NCBI RefSeq assembly: GCF_030053395.1
Contig: NZ_JASGBH010000008.1
Coordinates: forward strand, 62,001 to 126,000
DNA from: Limnohabitans lacus
GTDB lineage: Bacteria; Pseudomonadota; Gammaproteobacteria; Burkholderiales; Burkholderiaceae_C
Direction: 5' to 3'
Length of the DNA: 64,000 nucleotides
Shown: positions 1-8,173 of the stretch, in pieces
Numbering within the stretch: position 1 is the first letter of the stretch
Layout of the letters: each line of letters opens with the position of its first letter
Translations under genes and position numbers: made by a program
Notes under the pieces: generated by a model
Seen by the model: only the letters and a program-made list of their open reading frames with translations
Told to the model about the DNA's origin: nothing
Databases searched by the model: none

Positions 1-507
1 TGTGTGCAAGACGCCTTGCGCGTCAAAGGCCACCGACTCAAAACGGTGGGTAATCTCCTGCCGGTCCTGGTGCACCGTGAAGGGCGCACTGAAGGTTTGC
101 CCACCATCGCTGCTGCGCAGCATGCGGATGAAGCCTGTGTAGGGCTTGGCCAGCGGCATGGTGTAGCTGATCACGGCCCAGCCCTTCGGGCCAAATTCAA
201 TCTTGGGGCGGCTTTCGCCATCGGCGGCAATCGCGTCAGAGCCGGTGTTCAAGATGCGTGCTTCGCTCCACTGCAATGTGCCACCCAAGGGCGTGCTTTG
301 CACAAAGAGTTGCGCCTGCGCATTCAAGCCCACCACCCACAAGCGGCCATCGGGCGCAATCGCTGCGCCCGTGGCCAGTTGCGGGCGTTGGTGGCGGGCG
401 TGCTGTGCGGGTTTGCTGGCGGTGTCTTGCGCCACAGCTTGCGGCCATGTGCACAGTCCTGTCATCGCAATGCCCAACACTGCGCAGCAACGGTTCAAGA
501 AGTTCAT
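1..507 (-). CDS. BNR-repeat (sialidase-like) exported protein, C-terminus cut by window edge
   Basis: The frame starts at ATG 507 and runs off the left edge after 169 codons. Residues 1-26 look like a Sec signal peptide: basic start, hydrophobic stretch, cleavage near AVAQ. The mature part has an Asp-box-like motif (SSDGGQTF), typical of BNR/sialidase-type beta-propellers, preceded by APDGRLWVVG, which resembles a propeller blade. It lies directly downstream of the TonB receptor and its terminator, on the same strand, so it may belong to the same locus. A sialidase activity is not implied: many BNR proteins are only propeller-fold binding proteins. The true length cannot be judged here. Confidence 0.6.
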   Translation of the reverse strand, partial: MNFLNRCCAVLGIAMTGLCTWPQAVAQDTASKPAQHARHQRPQLATGAAIAPDGRLWVVGLNAQAQLFVQSTPLGGTLQWSEARILNTGSDAIAADGESRPKIEFGPKGWAVISYTMPLAKPYTGFIRMLRSSDGGQTFSAPFTVHQDRQEITHRFESVAFDAQGVLHT

Positions 508-534
508 GGTTGGATTGACCCAGAAGTTTGGATG

Positions 535-584
535 AAAAAAAAGCTTGCGATGTCGTCGTCATGATGCCGCCAATCATCGCAAGC
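535..584 (-). terminator. Rho-independent terminator after the TonB receptor gene
   Basis: On the minus strand, arms GCTTGCGATG (575-584) and CATCGCAAGC (543-552) are exact inverted repeats around a 22-base loop. A run of eight T (A on the plus strand, 535-542) follows. The site sits between the receptor stop at 596 and the next gene start at 507. Confidence 0.75.
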
Positions 585-595
585 CTTGGCGTGGA

Positions 596-2788
596 TCAGC
601 GTTGACCCAAGTGTTTGGTCACGCCCAGCATCACACTGCGCGGCGCACCTGCGGCGTAGGTGTTTTGCGTGTTGGGTGTGTAAGCGCCGCTTTTGTAGCT
701 GCTGGACGCGTTGTCCGAGTACAGCTTGTCCGTCAAGTTACGCACCTGGCCCCAGACTTCCCAGCCATCAGACAGCTTGTGGCTGGCCGTCAGGTTGAGC
801 AGGGTGTGGCCCGCATAACGCACGGTGTTGGCGTTGTTCATCCAGTAGCTGCCTTGCTTGACCAAGCCCAGCGCCACGCGCGAAGCGGGTGTGAACTTCC
901 AGCCGACTTGGGCGGTGATGGTGTGGTTGGGCGCCTGCGGCATGTCTTTGCCCGAATAGTCTTCGATGGCACCCACTTTGTCGCTCACGCGGTAAGACAC
1001 AAAAGTGTGCTCGGCCCAGGTCGCGCCCACACGCCAATCCCATGCGCGCAACTCTTGATTCAAGCTCAGCTCCAAGCCTCGGCTGCGGGTGTTGCCCGCG
1101 TTCTTGTTGTAACTGTCCCCAATTGCAGAGGTGTAAGACACGATGGTGTCTTTGCCACTGAGCTGGTAGAGCGCCGAATCGAGGCGAATGCCCGAAGGCA
1201 GCAAGGCACGCCAGCCCACTTCGACGTTGTCGTACGTGGCTGAATTCAACTCAGGGATGGCGGTCTTGCCGTACAGCTGGCTGACCTCAGGCGGTGTGAA
1301 GCCCATGCTCAGGTTGCTGTACAGGCTGCTGGTGGGGCTGAGGGCATAAGTCGCACCCAGCTTGGGGCTGAACTTGGCAAAGCCGCGCACCTCGTTGGCG
1401 GCACCGTAGTTGGCCCCGGGTGTCAGGTTGTTTTTGAAGTCGTAGCGGATGCTGTCATAACGGCCACCGGCCACCAAACGCAAGCGCTCACTGGGACTGA
1501 ATTCGAGCTGTGCAAACGCGGCATCGTTGGCAATGCCCGCGCCGTAGTTGCGCACACCGCTGGGGTTGGCCACGCTGTTCAAGGTGTAGCTGACATAACG
1601 ACCTGTGGGCACATCGCGCACCACGGCCAAGTTGTCCGACACATAGTCATTTTGGCTGCGGTCGATGTAGACGCCTGTGACCAAGCGGGCACGCAGCCAG
1701 TCGAGCTTTTGTTCGTGCTTCACGTCCACGCCCAGCGACTCCACGTGGTTGTTGTTGATCGTTCCAGCAACGAACCCATTCGGCAAATAAGTAGCCGGTT
1801 GTGCGGATGATGCCGCGCAACGCTTACTGGGGTCGGTTGGTGCACCACAATTTTTAATCGTGTAGTTGGGCAATTGGCCGTGGTCGTTGTTACGGGCAAA
1901 CAGCGTCACCGTGGTCAAGCCGCCTTGGGTGGTTTCGCCTTCCCAGGCCAAGTTGGCACGGGTGGTTTTGTCTTTGCGCCAGGTGAAGGTGTTGATGCTT
2001 TTGCCGGGGTTGCTGCGGAAGTCGTTTTCAAACAAGCTGCCGGGTGTGTCCGAGTCCAGATGGGTGTGCACCAGCGAGGCACGCAACCAGGACTTGTCGC
2101 CCAAGTTGTAGTCGCCACGCAGGGTGAAAGAGTCTTTTTTGCCGCCGCTGTACTGCTGCCAGTTGTTGGCGTCGCGTTGTGAGCTGTAGTGCGAAAACCG
2201 CAGACCCAAATCGCCCCAGGTGCTGCTTGCGCCCGAGTCCACACGCGTGAAGCCATCGGTGTTGTCGTGGCGAATGCCCACATAGCCGGTGGGCGTGCGG
2301 GAAGGTTTTTGCGTCAAAAAGTTGACCGCGCCACCCACCGCGTTGCTGCCGTACAGCGACGAGGCCGCACCTTTGACCACCTCCACACCGCCCGAGCCGT
2401 TCATGTTGTTTTCGTTCAGGGCGTTGTGGTTGAACACGCCCAAGGGACGGATCGGGATGCCGTCTTCCAGGTACTGGTACACCGCGTTGGTGCTGATGGG
2501 CTGGCGAATGGCCATGCTGTGCTGCTCATTGCCCAAATCGTTCCAGTGCACGCCTGGAATGCGGTTGATGATCTCGCCCACCGACTTGGGCTTATCGGCA
2601 TCCCACTGGGCACGGCTCACGGCCCCAATGGACACGGGGGTTTCGGACAATTTGGTTTCAGAGCGTGAGCCCGACACCACGATGGTGTCCAGCGCAGGCG
2701 CGGTTTGGGCCACCGCAGCGGCGCTGATGCTGGCGAACAGGCCGAACACGGCCAATGACAAAGGAGAAAGAGAGAGGGAATTTTTCAT
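596..2788 (-). CDS. TonB-dependent outer-membrane receptor (probable copper receptor, NosA/OprC-like context)
   Basis: This 730-residue protein has an N-terminal signal peptide (cleavage near AAAVAQ), a TonB box-like DTIVVSGSR at about 34-42, a plug domain (motif around PGVHWNDLG and GSGGVEVVKGAASSLYGSNA) and a long beta-barrel. The length is normal for the family. The receptor would take up a metal or metal complex across the outer membrane using TonB energy. The substrate is inferred from neighbours: upstream on the same strand are two DUF2946-like proteins and a PCuAC copper chaperone, which points to copper. The C-terminus ends in QR, not in the aromatic residue usual for barrel assembly. 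Start ATG 2788. An iron or other substrate cannot be excluded from sequence alone. Confidence 0.85.
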   Translation of the reverse strand: MKNSLSLSPLSLAVFGLFASISAAAVAQTAPALDTIVVSGSRSETKLSETPVSIGAVSRAQWDADKPKSVGEIINRIPGVHWNDLGNEQHSMAIRQPISTNAVYQYLEDGIPIRPLGVFNHNALNENNMNGSGGVEVVKGAASSLYGSNAVGGAVNFLTQKPSRTPTGYVGIRHDNTDGFTRVDSGASSTWGDLGLRFSHYSSQRDANNWQQYSGGKKDSFTLRGDYNLGDKSWLRASLVHTHLDSDTPGSLFENDFRSNPGKSINTFTWRKDKTTRANLAWEGETTQGGLTTVTLFARNNDHGQLPNYTIKNCGAPTDPSKRCAASSAQPATYLPNGFVAGTINNNHVESLGVDVKHEQKLDWLRARLVTGVYIDRSQNDYVSDNLAVVRDVPTGRYVSYTLNSVANPSGVRNYGAGIANDAAFAQLEFSPSERLRLVAGGRYDSIRYDFKNNLTPGANYGAANEVRGFAKFSPKLGATYALSPTSSLYSNLSMGFTPPEVSQLYGKTAIPELNSATYDNVEVGWRALLPSGIRLDSALYQLSGKDTIVSYTSAIGDSYNKNAGNTRSRGLELSLNQELRAWDWRVGATWAEHTFVSYRVSDKVGAIEDYSGKDMPQAPNHTITAQVGWKFTPASRVALGLVKQGSYWMNNANTVRYAGHTLLNLTASHKLSDGWEVWGQVRNLTDKLYSDNASSSYKSGAYTPNTQNTYAAGAPRSVMLGVTKHLGQR

Positions 2789-2885
2789 GACAAGTTTTCA
2801 ATCGATCGGTCGCCATCGGCCGCGCAGGCCAGTGGCATCAACATGGGCCCAGCACCCGAGGGTGCGAAGCGCATGGCTGCTTGGA

Positions 2886-3248
2886 TCAATAGAAAACAGG
2901 CGGCCCGCGAGAGGGCAATGGCGGCGCAGTGCGGGCCAACAGCAAGGCCTCGGGCAAGGCCTGGACGATATGTGCACGAGCATCCGGCACATGGGCCAAA
3001 GCGGCCACCGTGGGCGGCGGCAGTGCGGGTGTGGCGTGGGCGCACAGCGGGCAGTCCATGCTGCTGCTCAAGGGGGCGGCGTCACCCTCGCCTTGCACCA
3101 CCACCTTCATGATGCCCATGGTGGAGCACACCACCTCCATGGCTTTGGGCTGCAGCGTGGCAGCCAAAACCGAAACGCCGACGAACAGTACGTACCAAGC
3201 CAGCACCCAGCGGGCGCACAGGCGACGTGTTGATGCCAGCTTGAACAT
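2886..3248 (-). CDS. DUF2946-like small membrane-anchored protein with Cys motif (second copy)
   Basis: A 120-residue protein. An N-terminal hydrophobic segment (about residues 13-30, WVLAWYVLFVGVSVLAAT) is followed by a short periplasmic part carrying VCSTMG and SSMDCPLC, potential Cu-binding Cys/Met residues. The Pro/Ala-rich C-terminus ends in PPVFY. The CPLC motif is the signature I associate with DUF2946, a family often found near copper genes. It is clearly paralogous to the protein at 3871-4215: both share the TM segment, VCS-MG, SSMDCPLC and a PP-terminal tail. It lies between the PCuAC chaperone and the TonB receptor. Exact function is unknown. Confidence 0.7.
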   Translation of the reverse strand: MFKLASTRRLCARWVLAWYVLFVGVSVLAATLQPKAMEVVCSTMGIMKVVVQGEGDAAPLSSSMDCPLCAHATPALPPPTVAALAHVPDARAHIVQALPEALLLARTAPPLPSRGPPVFY

Positions 3249-3283
3249 GGCCGCTGTTGCGTTCTAGTCGTGGAGCAAGCGTT

Positions 3284-3751
3284 TCAATGCTTGTGCATGT
3301 GGCCTTCGCCATGCTTCATCGCTGGTGCCGCCGCCATGCGGGCAGGGGCTTTGACTTCGATGGTTTGGCGCTTGCCGTCCTTGCCTTCGACCACCAGGGT
3401 CACGGGCACGGTGTCACCGTCTTTGACCTGGCCTTTCAGGTCCATCAGCATGACGTGGTAGCCGCCGGGCTTGAGGTCCACCGCTTTGCCAGCGGGCAAG
3501 GCCAGGCTGGGCACCGCACGCATTTTCATGACGCCGCCGTCCATGGCCATCTCGTGCACCTCGACCACACCGGCCACAGGCGACTGGGCCGAGATCAACT
3601 TGGCGTCTTGCGCCGACTGCAGCTGCATGAAAGCACCGGTGGCTTTTTGTTGGGTCACGGTGGCACGCACCCAGGCGTCTTTGACGGTGACTTGCGCTTG
3701 GACAGCGAGGGCCGACATCAGGACGGCAAAAGAGACAGCAAGGCGTTTCAT
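3284..3751 (-). CDS. Periplasmic copper chaperone PCuAC
   Basis: A 155-residue protein with a signal peptide (residues 1-19, ending near VQAQ). The copper-binding pattern of the PCuAC family is visible: EVHEM, then MKM, then GGYHVM, giving the His/Met ligands of the Cu(I) site. The tail MKHGEGHMHKH is a His/Met-rich extension that may add Cu(II) binding. Family members carry copper to cytochrome oxidase CuA assembly or take part in general copper handling. ATG 3751 was chosen because it gives the signal peptide directly; the longer open frame upstream is low-complexity and lacks homology-like features. It is flanked on both sides by DUF2946-like genes in one probable operon. Confidence 0.88.
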   Translation of the reverse strand: MKRLAVSFAVLMSALAVQAQVTVKDAWVRATVTQQKATGAFMQLQSAQDAKLISAQSPVAGVVEVHEMAMDGGVMKMRAVPSLALPAGKAVDLKPGGYHVMLMDLKGQVKDGDTVPVTLVVEGKDGKRQTIEVKAPARMAAAPAMKHGEGHMHKH

Positions 3752-3870
3752 GGCGAACTCCAGTCTTAAATTACAAAGGGAAAAAGCACTGACGGTGCGC
3801 TGCACAAGCGCCACCGGCACATCAGCCTTGGGCAAGCCATGCTGCGGCTGACCCTCAAGCTGAAAATGGT

Positions 3871-4215
3871 TCAGGCGAAAGCGGGGGGGGCTCGGGCCTG
3901 CCAAGGCTGCCCGATGAGCGCGGCCAGACGGGCTTGCGGGATGGCTTGGAGCGCATGCGACAAGCCTGCAGGGGCTTGGGCTTGTGGCGCGACACCCGAA
4001 GGTGCCCCCAAAGGCATGCACAAAGGGCAGTCCATGCTGCTGCCGGGCGGGGTCTGGTCGCCAGCGCCATCGACCATTTTCATGCCCATGACCGAGCAAA
4101 CCATTTGGGTCTCGACGGGCTTGACCAGCGGCGACGCCACCGAAGCCCCGATGAACAACGCGAACCACACCAGCACGAGGCGGGTGAGCAGTTGGGCGTT
4201 GCGCAGGGTTTGCAT
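3871..4215 (-). CDS. DUF2946-like small membrane-anchored protein with Cys motif (first copy)
   Basis: A 114-residue protein, apparently the first gene of the copper cluster. A hydrophobic N-terminal segment (LVLVWFALFIGASVASPLV, about residues 13-31) is followed by QMVCSVMGMKMV and SSMDCPLCMP, rich in Met and Cys. It is a paralogue of the protein at 2886-3248, with matching motif order and a Pro/Ala-rich tail. It probably faces the periplasm and binds or senses copper, but no member function is known to me with certainty. No Shine-Dalgarno sequence precedes ATG 4215. A possible extended -10 lies only eight bases upstream, so the start or the mode of initiation is uncertain. Confidence 0.68.
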   Translation of the reverse strand: MQTLRNAQLLTRLVLVWFALFIGASVASPLVKPVETQMVCSVMGMKMVDGAGDQTPPGSSMDCPLCMPLGAPSGVAPQAQAPAGLSHALQAIPQARLAALIGQPWQARAPPAFA

Positions 4216-4222
4216 GGCGGCG

Positions 4223-4231
4223 ATTATCGCA
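4223..4231 (-). promoter_or_regulatory. Candidate extended -10 box of the copper cluster
   Basis: The minus strand reads TGCGATAAT, an extended -10 match, eight bases before the ATG at 4215. Transcription would begin almost at the start codon. No convincing -35 hexamer at normal spacing is visible. Confidence 0.35.
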
Positions 4232-4279
4232 TTGCCGATTCAGTCAGGGCCAAGACCACCGAAGGTGTGTGGCCAGCGC

Positions 4280-5305
4280 TCAAGCGACGGCGCAGGCGGT
4301 GATGCGCGAATCCCCAATGTCCAAGCTGCTCAAGGCTAAGGCTTCGCCATGGCTTTGGGTCACGTTGTTTTTGACCTGGACAATCTCGGCCACGATGGAC
4401 ACCGCGATCTCGGAGGGTGTCTTGGCCCCCACTTGCAAACCCACCGGGCCATGCAAGCGGGCCAAGGCGGTTTCGGTCAAATCAAAGTGCTCTGCCAAGC
4501 GCGCCTTGCGGGTGGCCTGGTTGCGACGGGAACCCAGTGCGCCGATGTAGAAGGCGTCTGAGTTCAAGGCCTCCATCAAGGCCATGTCATCCAGTTTGGG
4601 GTCATGGGTCAAGGCGATGATGGCGGTGTGCGCATCGGGCACGATGGCCTGCACCACATCGTCGGGCATGCCCATCACGCGGGTCACGCCGTGCATCTGC
4701 AAGGTGGCGGCGTACTCTTCACGCGGGTCACACACCAACACTTCAAAGTCCAGCATCCCGGCCATCTGTGCCACGGCCTGGCTGAGCTGGCCTGCGCCGA
4801 TCAACAGCAAGCGCCAGCGGGGGCCAAACAAGGTGGTGAGGGTGATGCCGTCAAATTCCAGCTTCTCGCCTCGTTGGGCATCGCGCAAAGTCACTTGGCC
4901 GTCTTTGAGGCTGAGCGTTCTGGCGACCAATTGGTGGGTGCGGGTGCGCTGCAGAACCTGCTCGATCCAGGCGGTGCCCAGCACCGGCTCCTGCACCAAA
5001 CGCAAAGTGCCACCACAGGGCAAGCCGAAACGGGCCGCTTCTTCTTTGGTGGCACCGTAGGCCACCATCGAGGGGTAGGCCAGGTGTTCGTATTCGCCAG
5101 CTTTGATGCGGGCAATCAAATCGTCTTCAACACAACCGCCCGAGACAGAGCCGCTGACCAGCCCATCGTCTCTGACAGCCAATAAAGCACCGGGTGGCCT
5201 GGGGGCGCTGCCCCAGGTTTCCACCACGGTGACCAAGGTCACGCTGTGGCCCGACTGTTTCCAGGCCAGCACATCGGCCAGCACTCTCAGATCCAGACTT
5301 TCCAC
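4280..5305 (-). CDS. XdhC/CoxI family molybdenum-hydroxylase maturation protein
   Basis: A 341-residue protein. The N-terminal XdhC_CoxI domain shows VETWGSAPRPPGALLAV and SGSVSGGCVED, which are family hallmarks. The C-terminal Rossmann-like domain has GAGQLSQAVAQMAG and a final GSRRNQATRKAR segment. XdhC-type proteins bind molybdenum cofactor, help its sulfuration and insert it into xanthine dehydrogenase-family enzymes. The gene lies 16 bases behind the molybdenum subunit on the same strand, as expected for a dedicated chaperone. The start is GTG 5305, preceded by a strong GGAGG five bases upstream. Confidence 0.9.
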   Translation of the reverse strand: MESLDLRVLADVLAWKQSGHSVTLVTVVETWGSAPRPPGALLAVRDDGLVSGSVSGGCVEDDLIARIKAGEYEHLAYPSMVAYGATKEEAARFGLPCGGTLRLVQEPVLGTAWIEQVLQRTRTHQLVARTLSLKDGQVTLRDAQRGEKLEFDGITLTTLFGPRWRLLLIGAGQLSQAVAQMAGMLDFEVLVCDPREEYAATLQMHGVTRVMGMPDDVVQAIVPDAHTAIIALTHDPKLDDMALMEALNSDAFYIGALGSRRNQATRKARLAEHFDLTETALARLHGPVGLQVGAKTPSEIAVSIVAEIVQVKNNVTQSHGEALALSSLDIGDSRITACAVA

Positions 5306-5321
5306 AGCGGCCTCCGGACGA

Positions 5322-7463
5322 TCAAGCCTGACGGATCGCGTCGGCGGTCAATGGCAGGCGGCGCACGCGCTTGCCTGTCAAAGCGGCCACGGCGTTGGCA
5401 ATGGCCGGAGCTGCCACAGCGGTACCGGGCTCACCAATGCCGCCTGGCTTTTCGGTGCTCTTGACCAACACGATGTCGATCTGTGGCGTTTCGTACATGC
5501 GCACAGGTTCGTAGGCGGCAAAGTTGGTTTCTTTGACGCGGCCGTTGGCCATGGTGATCTGGTGCTTGAGCACCGCGCCCATGCCGAAGATGATGCTGGA
5601 CTGCAACTGGGCTTCCACCGTGTCGGGGTTGACCATGTGGCCCACGTCAGCCGCCACCGTGATCTTGTGAACTTTGACGCTGCCGTCCTTGTTCAAGCTC
5701 ACCTCGGCCACTTGCGCCATGTAGCTGTCGTAGCCTTCCATCAAGGCGATGCCACGGGCACGGCCTGCGGCCACGGGCTTGCCCCAGCCGGCTTTTTCGG
5801 CGGCCAGTTTGAGCACGTTGGCATAGCGTGGCTTGCCTTCGAGCATCTTCATGCGGTAGGCGTAAGGGTCTTGACCTGCGGCCTTGGCCATTTCGTCCAC
5901 AAAGCTTTCGTTGGCGAAAGCGTTCATGCTGTGGCTGACAGCGCGCCAGTAACCGACACGGAAGCCGGTGTCGTGGATCACCAGGTCGTGTTGGGTGTTG
6001 GGCACGTTGTAGCCAGTCACGGCGGCTTCGGCCATGAAGGGGTCCAAGGTCTCTTTGGGCAAGCCAAAGGCACGTTGCGTGATCGACTGCGACGTGACCT
6101 TGAAGTGCAGACCCACGGGCATGCCCGAAGCGTCCAGACCGGCCTTGACGTTGTTCACGCCCATCGGACGGTAGTAATCATGGGTCATGTCTTCTTCGCG
6201 TGTCCACACCAGCTTGACGGGCTTGCCCACAGCTTTGGAGATTTCAGCGGCTTGCACGATGAAGTCCAGCTCCAGACGGCGACCGAAACCGCCCCCCAGG
6301 TAAGTGGTCTTCAAAGTGATGTCTTCGGGCTTGAGGCCCAAAGCACCGGCCACTGCGCCTTGGGCGCCTTGCTGGAACTGGGTGGGGCCAATCAACAAGG
6401 CTTTGTTGCCTTGCACGTGGGCCGTGAAGTTCATGGGCTCCAGTGGCGAGTGCGATTGCATCGGGGTGATGTATTCGGCTTCCAGCACCTTGGCGGCGCC
6501 TTGGAAGGCTTTGGCCACATCGCCTTTGGACGCGATGATCGGGATCACCTTGCCAGACTTGGCGGCCGCGCGGTTGCCTTCCAGCATGGAGGCATCGCTG
6601 ATCGAGGCCACTGCGCCTTCGTCCCACTGGATGCTGAGTTTTTCAGCGGCCTTTTTGGCACGCCACCAGGAGTCGGCCACCACGGCCACGCCGTCGCTGA
6701 CCTGCACCACGGCTTGCACGCCGGGCATGGACTTCGCTTGTGCGCCATCAAAGCTCTTGACCTTGCCGCCGATGACGGGGCACTGCACGATGGTGGCGTA
6801 CACCATGCCGGGCAGCTTCACGTCGATACCGAACTCGGCCGTGCCGTTGGTTTTGGCCGGTGTGTCCACGCGCTTGGTGCGCTTGCCCACGAGGCGGAAA
6901 TCCTTGGGGTCCTTGAGCGGTGGCTTTTCAGGAATGCTCAGGCGAGAAGCGGATTCAGCAAAGTAGCCATAAGTGGCTTTCTTGCCGTTGGGGCCCAACA
7001 ACATGCCCTTGTCGGCCTTGACCTGGTCACGGTCCACACCCCAATGGGCAGCGGCTGCGGTGATCAGCATCTCACGCACTTGGGCGCCGGCAACGCGCAG
7101 CTTTTCCCAGCTGCCGCGCACCGAGGTGGAGCCACCGGTGATCTGAGCGCCCAACAAGGCGTTGACATAAGCGGCACCAGGAGGCGCATCGACCACCTTG
7201 ATCTGGCTCAGGTCCACATTGAGTTCTTCGGCCACTAGCATGGGCATGGAGGTGTGAACGCCTTGGCCCATTTCGGAGTGAGCGCTCAAGATGGTGATGG
7301 TGTTGTTGTCAGCGATGTGCACCCAAGCATTGGGTGTGCTGACGGTGCCAGCAGCCATGGCTTGGCCCAGCGTGCCAGGCAGGTTGACGGCCATCAGCAG
7401 GCCACCGGTGGCGGCTGCGCTGGTTTTGAGGAACGAACGGCGAGAAGTTTGGAAATCGGTCAT
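5322..7463 (-). CDS. Molybdopterin-binding (large) subunit of a xanthine dehydrogenase-family oxidoreductase, IorB-like
   Basis: A 713-residue protein. A twin-arginine signal is clear at the N-terminus (SRRSFLKT, residues 7-14, then a hydrophobic stretch), so the folded cofactor-loaded enzyme would be exported. Typical molybdenum-hydroxylase segments follow, including GGGFGRRLELDF and the C-terminal GGIGEPGTAVAAPA, whose Glu is the expected catalytic base. It resembles isoquinoline 1-oxidoreductase/aldehyde dehydrogenase beta subunits, which pair with one small [2Fe-2S] subunit and lack a FAD subunit. That small subunit lies 17 bases upstream. The substrate cannot be assigned. ATG 7463 has a GGAG nearby and places the Tat motif correctly. 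Confidence 0.9.
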   Translation of the reverse strand: MTDFQTSRRSFLKTSAAATGGLLMAVNLPGTLGQAMAAGTVSTPNAWVHIADNNTITILSAHSEMGQGVHTSMPMLVAEELNVDLSQIKVVDAPPGAAYVNALLGAQITGGSTSVRGSWEKLRVAGAQVREMLITAAAAHWGVDRDQVKADKGMLLGPNGKKATYGYFAESASRLSIPEKPPLKDPKDFRLVGKRTKRVDTPAKTNGTAEFGIDVKLPGMVYATIVQCPVIGGKVKSFDGAQAKSMPGVQAVVQVSDGVAVVADSWWRAKKAAEKLSIQWDEGAVASISDASMLEGNRAAAKSGKVIPIIASKGDVAKAFQGAAKVLEAEYITPMQSHSPLEPMNFTAHVQGNKALLIGPTQFQQGAQGAVAGALGLKPEDITLKTTYLGGGFGRRLELDFIVQAAEISKAVGKPVKLVWTREEDMTHDYYRPMGVNNVKAGLDASGMPVGLHFKVTSQSITQRAFGLPKETLDPFMAEAAVTGYNVPNTQHDLVIHDTGFRVGYWRAVSHSMNAFANESFVDEMAKAAGQDPYAYRMKMLEGKPRYANVLKLAAEKAGWGKPVAAGRARGIALMEGYDSYMAQVAEVSLNKDGSVKVHKITVAADVGHMVNPDTVEAQLQSSIIFGMGAVLKHQITMANGRVKETNFAAYEPVRMYETPQIDIVLVKSTEKPGGIGEPGTAVAAPAIANAVAALTGKRVRRLPLTADAIRQA

Positions 7464-7480
7464 GTGTGTTCTCCAGCGGA

Positions 7481-7945
7481 TCAGGCTTTGCGCATCGTGG
7501 CGGCGGCATCTTTGATGGCGGCGCGGATACGGGGGTAAGTGCCGCAACGGCAGATGTTGCCGCTCATCGCGTTGTCGATGTCCGCATCGCTGGGGTTGTT
7601 GTTCTTGGCCAACAAAGCGGCAGCGCTCATGAGCTGACCCGATTGGCAATAGCCGCACTGGGGCACATCGTGCTTGATCCAGGCCACTTGCAGAGGGTGG
7701 TTGTTCTTGGCGGACAGGCCTTCCACCGTGGCCACCTTTTTGCCAGCAACGGCACTCACGGGCGTCGAGCATGAGCGAACGGCTTCACCGTTCACATGAA
7801 CTGTGCAAGCACCACACAAAGCAGCGCCGCAACCGAACTTGGTCCCGGTCATGCCCAGTTCGTCACGCAAAACCCACAACAGGGGGGTATCGGTTTCGGC
7901 GTTCGCCTTGGCAGGCTTGCCGTTGACTTGGAAATTCACGCTCAT
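7481..7945 (-). CDS. [2Fe-2S] small subunit of the molybdenum hydroxylase, IorA-like
   Basis: A 154-residue protein with the two-cluster layout of the family. The plant-type [2Fe-2S] domain has [12 protein letters not shown] plus a later Cys (VRSCSTP). The C-terminal four-helix domain has CGYCQSGQ and [11 protein letters not shown]. It passes electrons from the molybdenum centre to an external acceptor. It has no signal of its own and probably exports with its Tat-bearing partner. ATG 7945 is preceded by GAGGAGA. An in-frame TTG one codon earlier is less likely. It is the first gene of the three-gene unit small subunit-large subunit-XdhC. Confidence 0.92.
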   Translation of the reverse strand: MSVNFQVNGKPAKANAETDTPLLWVLRDELGMTGTKFGCGAALCGACTVHVNGEAVRSCSTPVSAVAGKKVATVEGLSAKNNHPLQVAWIKHDVPQCGYCQSGQLMSAAALLAKNNNPSDADIDNAMSGNICRCGTYPRIRAAIKDAAATMRKA

Positions 7946-8173
7946 CAAAGTCTCCTCGTTTTAAGATGAATCAGGCTACCCTGTTTTGCAAGATCTTTTC
8001 ACAGCAAGAACCCTTGAGTCTGTCCTGCCAGAGACATTCCCAAGACCTGCTTCACTGGCTTGAGTTTTTCTTACAAAAACCTTTGCACAAACCTCGCTCG
8101 TCATATATGCGACGCATCAAACGCCACTCGGGGTTTAAGCTTGCTTTCCAAGCACATTCACCGGAGACTTCGC

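Noticed and set aside
5103-7238. A long plus-strand open frame opposite the molybdenum hydroxylase
   Set aside because: The protein is rich in His, Gly, Val and Ala and has no domain pattern. It mirrors the codon bias of the well-supported gene on the other strand.
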